Assembly (NCBI RefSeq): GCF_032854445.1
Contig: NC_088302.1
Span: forward strand, 29,853,979-29,917,978
Origin: Liolophura sinensis
Lineage: Eukaryota > Mollusca > Polyplacophora > Chitonida > Chitonidae
Reading direction: 5' to 3'
Length of the DNA stretch: 64,000 nt
Shown one piece after another: positions 10,501 through 18,509 of the stretch. The position numbers and the translations under genes are program-made. The first letter of the stretch is position 1. Each line of letters begins with the position of its first letter. Below the pieces are notes generated by a model that saw nothing but the letters and a program-made list of their open reading frames with translations, had not been told where the DNA came from and searched no databases.

Positions 10501-13500
10501 TGGTTAGGTGTAAAGAGAAGCAGTCGCCAGGTTTCAACTATGCCGTGAACTATTTAATCAAGACATCAAAACCATATATAAATCGTTGTTAATTAAAATA
10601 TGCATCTCAGTTGCGCTTTGACTGCAACTGTTTATATGTATATATATGGTCAACCCGGCGATTTTACTCAACACGATGCATATACCCCTGTGTGCATTTA
10701 AAGTACGCGGAAGGGGAAATAAAACTGATGATAAAACACACTTATGTTCATACGATTCGATTTGTTGCTTCAACTCGTTGAATTTGACAAATAGATTGAA
10801 AATAATACAAGCCAATACTTCATAGACAGTTTTGTCGACAGGTTTTGTCAAACGTCTCCAAAATAATATTTAATGCCTCAAATGTTATACTCGAAGAAAT
10901 AAATTAGTCACAGAATAGTGTAACTGTTTCACCAACTTCCCATCACCTGGATGACAACGGTCCTGGCTCCAGCTTGCGTTTCTGTAACATGTGATACTGC
11001 GTTGACCATTGTGGCTAGAGCACAGTTGGCAGACACGGCCTCAGAATCCGCCAAATCCGCCGGGATCTTCACAACAGCAGTGCCTTTACGCAAAACGATA
11101 TGAGTGGCGTAACAACCGTTTAATCCGGTGCCGTCCGTGAGCAAGGTGTGTCCATACTGCAAATGGACACGTATATAAAAAAAACAACAACAATAAAACA
11201 AACTATGACACTGAATGCGCACCAAAAATTCGCCTAAGAAAGTGGATTTTATAAGTATTTTACTTATTTATTTGATTGGTGTTTCACGCTCTACTCAAGA
11301 ATATTTCACTTATACGACGGCGGCCAGCATTATGGTGGGAGGGAACCGGGCAAAGCCCAGGAGAAAACCACGACCATCCTCAGGTTGCTGTAAGATCTTC
11401 CCAAATACGACCGGAGACGAAGTCAGCATGAGTTGGAGTTAAACCCTGGACCCTTTTAGAAGTAAATAATTGTTATGAAATATGATACTTTTGGTGCTGA
11501 TATGCATGTCTTCCAGTTGACAGAATAAGACAAAAAGATTAACTTTACCATGGTCTAAGTTGAAAATCAATATAAATCGATATATTTAACATGCAGTCAC
11601 TAAATTCCACATACTTGAAAGAAAATTGCATCAACTATGGCACTTGCCGATATTATTTTAGATACCACTTCATTTCAACGAAGCCAACAGAGCAGATGGA
11701 GGTATCGAAATCTTAACAAAACTGTGTGGTTGTCAGTAAAGAATACAACTTTCAAAATAGGGATACATGTCTGCATTCTAAACCGCTACATGGTTTCTCA
11801 CGATTTCTCGTGGTTTCTCACGATCGCCTTGACCAACCTTAAATAAATGGATGCATTTTTGTGGTATTCCGTCTCGACACCGCGAACATGATTGACAGCT
11901 GTCAGCCACGCTGAATGTCACCCGATCCCCGGGTCGGAGGCTGTCTTCCTCCCGCCCAGTCGCGATCAACACTTCCCCAACAGCTTCGTGACCCAGGATG
12001 CTGTGTGTGTGAGAAAGTGTGGTTAGTGGGTTGGTGATTCTTAAATTAAAACCAAAGAAATCCTGGGACTGAGATCTAAATGCTGTCCCTCATGCTGACC
12101 AACTTGAGTCGTGTATAGATGGTGTGGGCTGGAAAACACGACAACCCTCTTACATTCGATATTGTTTAAAATCTTTAAAACGTAAGACTTTGATAGTTCT
12201 CACACATTCTGTCGACAACTTTAGCGAAAATTTCAGAGCCACAGGTGAACTAGGATTAAACCAGCAACAAATTATAAAGAGCATTCCTGAAATGAACAAT
12301 GTGCACGGCTTCACTTGTCTGTAGAAATGCGGAGCATTTCAGGGTGTCTAGATTGTGACAGTTTTAATACTATTGAGCCGATGGTGCTGAAATTTGTCTG
12401 ATATCCGTGAAACGATGCATACCAAAACCTCATCTTTCATCTGATGTTTTCGTGAAAGTTGTGTAATAATATATCAATGGATTCGAAAACGAAACCTCAA
12501 TGGTCAAGGGCCTCGCCCTGGTTATAATAATGAAGTCGAGGCATCATCACGTAAACGTAAACGGTTTTCCAAGCTTTCGACCCACTCGCTTGGATCTTTG
12601 GTAAGTGCGTTGCAAACTTGGGAAACCTTAATTTTTGAATCAGTGAGTTGGGGTGCATGAATGCCTCCTTGTTGCATGACAGATTTCCACCGCACTTTCA
12701 TCTAGTGCTGCTTCACTGCAATGACTTTGATACCGAAGGCAAGTAAGCAGCCCCGCCCGAGCCATTATAATGATAGAGGTCAACTAGTCGTTGTACTATC
12801 CCCTTAATGCTGAAAACCAAGCGACGAGGCTAAAACTTCCTTTTTTAAGGTCTTAGGTGTAACCCGACCCAGGCTTGACCCTTGATCTACCGTCCCTGTA
12901 GCGGACGCTCTGCATACTGAGACATCAGGTCCAGCTCTTAATTTTTGTAATGCCTCGATTTCTTCATTATCATTGAACCTACACTCAAAAAAATAATCTG
13001 TTACTATTAACAGAAAGATACTTGTCTGAGTGATGCTAGAACGTTAACTATAACACACAGATTTTATTAAGATTCTATTAGACTAACAGGATGTTATGTT
13101 GAATACGACAGAATAAAGTGCTATAATAACAGATTACATTCTAACATAACTCAGACAACAGACTTCCTGTTAAAATAAACACATTTTTTTAGTGCATATA
13201 AGGGCCTGATTCATCGCTGTAACCATTTGAACCAATGACTTCGAATTAATGAATGATTATGGCTTAACGCCACATCGGCAATATTTCAGCCATATCGTGG
13301 CGAGCCAATGACTTCGATGGCTTTGACTGATTATAGTTGTGACAAATCACAAAGTAGAATGGAGCTGGATTATATAATATAATAATTATATGCACTTAAT
13401 TTATAAACATTGATAGACCCATATCTTGCCTGTAGACAAACACTGAGAGACTGATAGTGCCGAAATGCAGTTTAACACCGAGAGTCACAGAAATCATATG

Positions 13501-13842
13501 GCCAGAACTGTCTTCCATAAAAATATCCGATACCTGTACCACGCTACAGGCCTGTCGTAGCCGTGGTCCTATATAGGCCTATACTTACCTGGGACATGGC
13601 TCGGATCTCATACCCGTCATCGTATGGAGATCTGACCCACATATCGAACAGAGTCGTATTTTTAGCAGAATCTCTCCGTGTTCTGTGGGTGGAGTGTTAA
13701 ATGGCTTCAGTGTAAAACTAGGTTTATGATCATTCAGCATTCCATGAAATACTAGCCCGATGCACTTGACGCTTTTTGGTCCGACTGCCATGCTGCCATT
13801 CTTTATATAGACTACTTGGATGACTCGGAGAACGGCATGCAC
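7332..13842 (-). CDS. Zinc-dependent medium-chain alcohol dehydrogenase, similar to phosphonate-associated ADH family (six exons, complete)
   Basis: Hand-spliced coding exons: 13589-13842, 11838-12000, 10947-11156, 9098-9236, 8331-8528 and 7332-7513. All junctions are GT-AG with matching phase. The product is 381 residues from ATG 13842, or 364 from ATG 13791; the second start fits the family better. Using the longer form: catalytic zinc ligands C68 (CSICGSDLH) and H89 (ILGHE); structural zinc cysteines C120, C123, C126 and C134 (CQSCSRCRDGIPQKC); Rossmann GSGLLG at 210-215; acidic D234/D236 at the end of strand 2 (YCTDID), which favours NAD(H). LFKYGH, the CALAT segment and RGIHNYSPRHL at about 321-331 match the family named for bacterial phosphonate gene clusters (TIGR03366-type), from memory and not searched. 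Substrate and pathway in this animal are unknown. Introns carry SINEs and a MITE. It is divergent from TTI2. Confidence 0.93.
7514..8330 (-). other. Dehydrogenase intron 5
   Basis: 817 bp, donor GTGAGT. No repeat or embedded gene recognised. A 145-codon open frame on the opposite strand here shows no family features and is not called. Confidence 0.6.
8331..8528 (-). CDS. Dehydrogenase exon 5
   Basis: 198 bases between acceptor CTTATCTCAG and donor GTGAGT. It encodes the second half of the nucleotide-binding domain: VDVVVEVCGDP, then LLRPGGTYILVGMV. Confidence 0.94.
8936..9071 (+). mobile_element. SINE-A fragment with internal deletion, inside dehydrogenase intron 4
   Basis: It begins at the GCTTCCTCTCCGGCCGTAC segment and skips from CATAATGGC straight to AAAACACCAA. 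It ends in AGATAAATAAATAAATAAA. The tail stops about 26 bp before the exon-4 splice donor (9096-9097). Confidence 0.82.
9098..9236 (-). CDS. Dehydrogenase exon 4
   Basis: 139 bases, acceptor ATCTTCAG, donor G/GTAATC, leaving one base. It encodes the dinucleotide fold start GSGLLGLYGCALF and the strand-2 acidic motif VYCTDIDNTRLE. Confidence 0.94.
9237..10946 (-). other. Dehydrogenase intron 3
   Basis: 1.7 kb, donor GTGATG. No SINE or gene recognised. Two stretches near 9575 and 10605 share phrases (CTCAGTTGCGCTTTGA, then CAACTGTTT-like) and may be an old duplication. Confidence 0.5.
10947..11156 (-). CDS. Dehydrogenase exon 3
   Basis: 210 bases (70 codons, phase 0 both ends), acceptor CATTTGCAG. 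It begins YGHTLLTDGTGLNGC and ends ARTVVIQ just before the dinucleotide-binding glycines. Confidence 0.94.
11262..11440 (-). mobile_element. SINE-A, tRNA head missing, in dehydrogenase intron 2
   Basis: TTATTTATTTGATTGGTGTT at the left, running through the conserved domain to GCATGAGTTGGAGTTAAACC, where similarity stops at the B-box region. Confidence 0.85.
11838..12000 (-). CDS. Dehydrogenase exon 2
   Basis: 163 bases, acceptor TTTCTCACACACACAG, donor AAG/GTTGGT. It carries the catalytic His (ILGHEAVGEV), the RPGDRV turn and the four-cysteine structural zinc lobe. Confidence 0.94.
12641..12934 (-). mobile_element. SINE-B copy 1 (second tRNA-derived SINE family), in dehydrogenase intron 1
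   Basis: About 290 bp, matching 18186-18509 over blocks such as AGATTTCCACC, TAGTGCTGCTTCACTG, CCCCGCCCGAGCCATTATA and GTTGTACTATCCCC. Read on the minus strand its right end is tRNA-like (TGGGTCGGGTTAC near a B box, GCAGAGCGTCCGCT near an A box). Confidence 0.75.
12982..13194. mobile_element. MITE with long terminal inverted repeats (about 60 bp), in dehydrogenase intron 1
   Basis: The left end CACTCAAAAAAATAATCTGT continues to TTGTCTGAGTGATGCTAGAA. The reverse complement of the right end is CACTAAAAAAATGTG, then TTAACAGGAAG, then TTGTCTGAGTTATGTTAGAA. 213 bp in all with no open frame. Non-autonomous DNA transposon by structure; superfamily not determined. Confidence 0.78.
13245..13304. mobile_element. 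60-bp SINE 3'-end fragment with target-site duplication
   Basis: It contains TTAACGCCACATCGGCAATA and TTTCAGCCATATCGTGGCGA, which resemble SINE 3' domains common in molluscs. CCAATGACTTCGA is repeated exactly on both sides (13232-13244, 13305-13317), indicating a severely 5'-truncated insertion. Confidence 0.65.
13589..13842 (-). CDS. Dehydrogenase exon 1
   Basis: It encodes the start of the GroES-like catalytic domain, including CSICGSDLHTMTG, and ends CCCAG/GTAAGTAT. Two ATGs are possible, at 13842 and 13791. A TATATAAAG sequence lies between them, so the shorter form could have its own promoter or the longer N-terminus may be wrong. Confidence 0.9.
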
Positions 13843-14699
13843 TGACGCAGTCTACAAGCAACCTTTGGTCTATTTATGTGTTCTGATATGGTGGATCATT
13901 GTTGCCATATATACATTGAGGATATTTATATAGGGCGTACAAAACCGATTTTTGCGTGTTTTAGTTTCGTTCGTAATATAATCCACGACATTTCGACGCG
14001 CGACATTTCGGCACACATTCTGTGGCTGGACCTTTCTCTACGCGCAATGACCCATCAAGAGCCTCCCACCTATGGGGTCGCTATGAGTTCAAGTCCAGTT
14101 CATGTTGACTTCCTCTCCGGCCTAGATTTGAGATCTACGTCATTCTTCCCAGCTTAGCTTTCAGAAATACAGTTTACTACCACCGTAATGCTGGCCACCG
14201 TCATATACGTGAAAATATTCTTGAATACGCCTAAAAACACCAATCAAATAAATAAATAAATGGGATAATTATCTGTCCTATTATTTAACTTCCATCATAT
14301 ATCCACCTTCTTTGACAGAGGCGAAAACTAGATAAGTATGCTTTAATTTACTCAGCGTGACGATATATCATTTTAAAAGGGATTATGTCGTCACAGAATG
14401 GGGAAAATGAAAACTTGGCTACAATTTGTGTGATTCCAGCTGCTATATATATAGTCTATAGCACACGATGAAAAAGCATGAATCGTGCAGTTCATGTAAA
14501 ATTTTACTACTTTTATTGTATACGTACAAAAAAGAAGTTGCATAGATAGTTGCATAGGGCGTTATCGGAACCAGAAGTTGAGGGCTCTCGTTATCCATGC
14601 AAAATATTTGTCTGGTAACATAGCAAAAATCTGAAAATGATCTGAAAGCAGTGTGATGTTGGGCTAGAAGACGAACATTCGCAACTTGCTTACGTCCCT
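13843..14699. other. Divergent intergenic region between dehydrogenase and TTI2
   Basis: About 0.86 kb that should hold both promoters. It contains one diverged SINE-A (14040-14261). No convincing core promoter element was identified. Confidence 0.5.
14040..14261 (+). mobile_element. SINE-A, diverged, partial head
   Basis: It starts in the tRNA-like part (GCGCAATGACCCATCAAGAG), passes the B box GAGTTCAAGTCC and ends CACCAATCAAATAAATAAAT. The middle is poorly conserved. Confidence 0.8.
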
Positions 14700-14799
14700 T
14701 GAACAGACCTCTGTAGTGTGCAGACGACTCCAGTGGAAAATGAAACTGTTCGTTTTCATGTTAGTATGCTGAGGTTTTTGATCTGTTTGGCTTTTTCAG
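14700..14799 (+). other. TTI2: Candidate 5' UTR exon of TTI2
   Basis: The donor is TTTTTCAG/GTAAGT at 14800, and a matching acceptor CTTTTTTTCAG lies at 15363-15373, 80 bases before the TTI2 ATG. The left limit of this exon is not visible and is approximate. Confidence 0.45.
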
Positions 14800-15084
14800 G
14801 TAAGTTTCTGTTGTGGTCTGTTTATTTTTATATATCTTAATAGAAACGTCCATCCGTAATATTATAAGATGCTAGTGCTAGCTTAAATATTACCTGGGCG
14901 TAGCGAAAACCGCACCCTTTACAACGCATTCTTCATTATTTGATTTGCGGCTCAAATTATGCACCAATTTTTTAACGAGCACTAACTCGTTGAAGACATT
15001 GAAGATTATGGGTTTGTCCACCAGAAATTGGATCCAAAATACATGAAGTTGTATGATTATCGCAAAATAGCATGGAATACATTC

Positions 15085-15146
15085 GTTCAGTTAAAATTAA
15101 ACGTTGAGGTCTATTTTCAACGACCTCGACGTTTAATTTAATGAAC
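15085..15146. repeat. Inverted repeat (hairpin) in the TTI2 5' UTR intron
   Basis: Arms 15085-15111 (ending AAACGTTGAGGTC) and 15122-15146 (starting GACCTCGACGTTT) pair over about 25 bases around a 10-base loop. Could be a small MITE remnant. Confidence 0.65.
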
Positions 15147-15453
15147 TAGAAACAGCTCGGCAAGTTCAGGTAGATCTAATGTTGTTTCAAAATTCTAGCA
15201 TTCATCTAATGAACTAGGAACCATTCTAATGTTCAAACCATGGCAGTTGTAACAATCCTTATGAATTTATCCGGTTTGAATAAAAAAAATAAACTTTTTC
15301 CATATAACCTGAGGTGACTTAGTTTGTGTAAGTATATTGCACTTGATAGTACAGCTGTTTCTCTTTTTTTCAGGGGATAACCTGCTATTAAGTGGGTAAA
15401 GAACATTACTGTGCAAACGATAGAAGTTTACTTAAGTACGAGAGGATTACACA

Positions 15454-17025
15454 ATGGATTTTAAAACAGATGATCTTGAGGCATTTAAATGCCTGTTAAC
15501 CAGCTGGGATTCATCTGCTGAACCCAGGCAGTCAGCTGATATGATTTGTGAGAAACTGAAACAAATCAGCAGTGTGGATGTGATCTGTTACCTAGCCGTA
15601 GTGAGAGATGTGAAATGGGATATCAGTCACACCAAATCTCTCTGTTATTGCTTGACAGTTGGGTCTGAACAGTGGTTGAAACCAGCAGTGGATAGGTACA
15701 AAGAAAGCAAGGAATTTCAAAAGCACTATTGGTCAGTTTTGGGAAAGACACTATGGTTTTCTGAAATCCCAGAGCTATCAGATGCTGAATATTACGAGTA
15801 TGACAAGGCAGACTTTAACGAATGTGCAGAAAAGTCTGCGTGCACCATGCGATTCTGTGTGACACTGTTCAAACTACTGATGGATCTCCATGAAGACAGG
15901 CTCCTTAAGGATATAATGAAGCATTTGGGGGCATACATAACTGTGTTGATTATCACGAACTGTGAGACAGCACCATGGACTAGCAATAGTGCCATTCAAA
16001 TGTCAGAAAAGTTGAGAGACCTTCTAATGAATTTTTATGGCTGTGATTGCATGGCTGATTTGCTGAAGCTATGTCTGGAACTTGATTCTGCAGCAGACAC
16101 TGAGCAGGTGCTACCAAATACCTTACTGCAGCTAACATTCAATTATTTACGGCCAAGGGTAAGAAAGGAAAAGTGGAAACAAAACCCATCCTATATGAAA
16201 TGTTTTGTCAAGTGTCTCTGTTACATCTGGCTGCCTGACCTTGGGGAATACCTAGACAGTGTGTTACCTGTGTCCTTGACCTTAGTAGATGATCACATGA
16301 CCCAGAACAAAGTCTTAGGCCTAAAGTGTCTCTCACATATTATCAGGAACACTTCTCGGACTGAGTTACAGTGGCAGTGCCGTGCAGATGTCATTTATGA
16401 AGCAGTTAAACTCCAGCTGTATTCAAAGGAAGTAGTTCTCCTGGAACTTGCTATCCCCGGCATGTTGTCCATATTGGAGGTTGTGGAACCCTATTATAAG
16501 CCTGTAGAACCACTTGAGTTGACACCGCGTAAATATGATCAGATATTTAGTATGCTTTTATTCAGTGCTGAAATGGAGTCCCTTATCGCAGTTCGGCGGA
16601 CTTACACTCAACATTTAGGCGCCTTCATTGCACGGATGAGTGTGGCAGCTGTAAAACACAGCAGACGATTTTTACGACTCGTCACTGCTTACCTGGAAAC
16701 ATATGACGGACCCGAGGAAACATCTCGATTAAACACGCTGGAAATGTTGAATACTTTCATCACCCAGGCTTGGCCACGGATTCCACACCGTGTACCTGCA
16801 ATTGTTAAAACTTTGCTCCGCCTCATGTACGATGTGTCCTTGGACTCGAGTCTTACACCTGTCAGTGTTAAACAAGAGTTGATGAAGAAAGCCAGGTGTA
16901 GTCTGGAGCTTCTACAATGTGTAGCTCCCACCCAGCTGAATAACTGTCTGAATCAGATGTTAGAAATAGAGACCACACCCCAATGTGTTACCATAATGAA
17001 AGAATTGTTGGCTCCAGTTAGCTGA
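15454..17025 (+). CDS. TTI2: TELO2-interacting protein 2 (TTI2)
   Basis: A single uninterrupted 523-residue frame, close to the human protein's length (about 508). The product is an all-helical HEAT-repeat-like protein without membrane segments. The C-terminal half carries the family's landmarks: NKVLGLKCLSHIIRNT at about 286-301, RRTYTQHLGAF at about 378-388, YLETYDGPEE at about 413-422, and LTPVSVKQEL at about 469-478. Known of the family: TTI2 joins TELO2 and TTI1 in the TTT complex, which works with HSP90 and R2TP to stabilise newly made PIKK kinases (ATM, ATR, mTOR, SMG1). The ATG is preceded by a spliced leader region (acceptor at 15373). No introns occur in the coding region, unlike vertebrate orthologues. 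It is convergent with SNX27 and divergent from the dehydrogenase. Confidence 0.95.
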   Translation: MDFKTDDLEAFKCLLTSWDSSAEPRQSADMICEKLKQISSVDVICYLAVVRDVKWDISHTKSLCYCLTVGSEQWLKPAVDRYKESKEFQKHYWSVLGKTLWFSEIPELSDAEYYEYDKADFNECAEKSACTMRFCVTLFKLLMDLHEDRLLKDIMKHLGAYITVLIITNCETAPWTSNSAIQMSEKLRDLLMNFYGCDCMADLLKLCLELDSAADTEQVLPNTLLQLTFNYLRPRVRKEKWKQNPSYMKCFVKCLCYIWLPDLGEYLDSVLPVSLTLVDDHMTQNKVLGLKCLSHIIRNTSRTELQWQCRADVIYEAVKLQLYSKEVVLLELAIPGMLSILEVVEPYYKPVEPLELTPRKYDQIFSMLLFSAEMESLIAVRRTYTQHLGAFIARMSVAAVKHSRRFLRLVTAYLETYDGPEETSRLNTLEMLNTFITQAWPRIPHRVPAIVKTLLRLMYDVSLDSSLTPVSVKQELMKKARCSLELLQCVAPTQLNNCLNQMLEIETTPQCVTIMKELLAPVS

Positions 17026-17064
17026 ATAAATTCAAATTTGAGAATTTCAAACAGTGCTAATAAA
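17025..17064 (+). promoter_or_regulatory. TTI2: Poly(A) signals of TTI2
   Basis: AATAAA overlaps the stop codon (17025-17030) and a second AATAAA lies at 17059-17064. The second is better placed for a short 3' UTR. Confidence 0.55.
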
Positions 17065-17186
17065 TTCTTGTCAAACATCCCAAAACACCAAAAGCTTTGA
17101 TTTATTGATCATTGTATTTTAGCAAAAGTTTGGCCAGTTTTATAAAGCACATAAAGACCTTAAAATCACTATTGATGTCATATCTG

Positions 17187-17338
17187 TTTATTTATTTATT
17201 TATTTGATTTGTGTTTTACACCGTACTCAAGAATATTTCACGTATACGACAGTGGCCGGCATTATGGTTTAAGGAAACCGGGCAGAGCCAGGGTAAACCC
17301 TTGACCATCCACAGGCTGCTCTTCCTTCCCAGGTATGG
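17187..17338 (-). mobile_element. SINE-A, 3' half only
   Basis: TTTATTTATTTATTTATTTG tail and conserved domain up to the CTTCCCAGGTATGG region; tRNA head absent. Confidence 0.8.
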
Positions 17339-17659
17339 CTTGACATATTTAAGTTTTCCTGATAAGATATGAATCAAACTTCACAAAAATATCCTTAAGC
17401 AGCCCTGTGAGGTGGATGAATCAGTCAAAATGAAGTAAAAAGTGTCACTCAAAAAGAGCTAACCTTTAGGTGAAATACAGCAATGCAGGTACAAGCTTAT
17501 CCTTTATCATTTTATTTATCATATAACTAAAAAACACTATGCCAGAAACATCAGACATCATACCCCAACAGTCATGTCCTAATGACACCAGTCTGACCTT
17601 TTCTTCACCTCTGCTGTGAGTCAAGCAGTGTAGTATCAAGATTACCAAGTTTAAGTCCT

Positions 17660-17850
17660 AATCATGGCCAGAAATGGAACTGAGCATCTTATACAAGGTG
17701 GAAGCATGACCTCTCTGTGACCAGAATTGGAACTGAACCTCTCTTATACGAGGTGGAAGCATTTTCACTCTATACTAGGTGGAAGCATGACCTCTTTGAC
17801 GTCTCTGTCACCAGAACTGAACCTCTCTTATACGAGGTGGAAGCATGGCC
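17660..17850. repeat. Imperfect tandem repeat of about 60 bp, three to four units
   Basis: Recurring phrases CTCTTATACGAGGTGGAAGC, ATGACCTCTCTGTGACCAGA and GGAACTGAACCTCTC in order. Unit lengths differ through small deletions. Confidence 0.6.
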
Positions 17851-18185
17851 CCTCTCTCACCACAGTGACATTTCATGCGAAGAATGAAGGATGATAAATA
17901 CAGGATTGGTTTTACACTGGAATGGATGGTAGAAAAATGGCAATTTTTTACTCTGTTCATAGAATAAGAACACTGTGGTAAAGTATAAAGTTCATGTACA
18001 CGTGTATGACCTGCTCGTCGGGAAATTGTAGTCTCACGAAATTCAACAACTAACAGACAACCGATATGCCAAAAAACAGCCAAAAGGAGGGTTTTGGATT
18101 GCTTATGGGTGTTTCCACAGGGTTGAATTCAGCTTTCTCTGTCAAAATGTGTGACTGACACATTTGACATTGATCATAAAAGTGA

Positions 18186-18509
18186 GTACTTGGGGTTTAA
18201 CTTATCAATTTTTTTAGTCACATGACAACAAAGGAATCCTTCAGGACAGATTTCCACCACTCCTTTATCTAGTGCTGCTTCACTGAAACGACTTACTGAA
18301 TGCAAATAAGACGCCCCGCCCGAGCCATTATACTGATACGGGTCAACCAGTTGTTGTACTATCCCCTGCATGCTGGACGCCAAGCGATGTAGTTACAACT
18401 TCCTCTTTTTAAGTCAGAGGTGTCAGAGGTGTGACTCGACCCAGGATTGACCTGGGTGGATCTACTGCTCACGAAGCGGACGCTCTGACAACTGTGCTGT
18501 CGGGGCCAG
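18186..18509 (-). mobile_element. SINE-B copy 2, full length, with 15-bp target-site duplication
   Basis: TGATCATAAAAGTGA is present at 18171-18185 and again at 18510-18524, fixing the element at 324 bp. Read on the minus strand it starts CTGGCCCCGACAGCACAGTT (tRNA-like A-box region) with B box CCTGGGTCGAGTCAC, and ends with GTTAAACCCCAAGTA. It is unrelated in sequence to SINE-A apart from the tRNA-type promoter. Confidence 0.82.
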
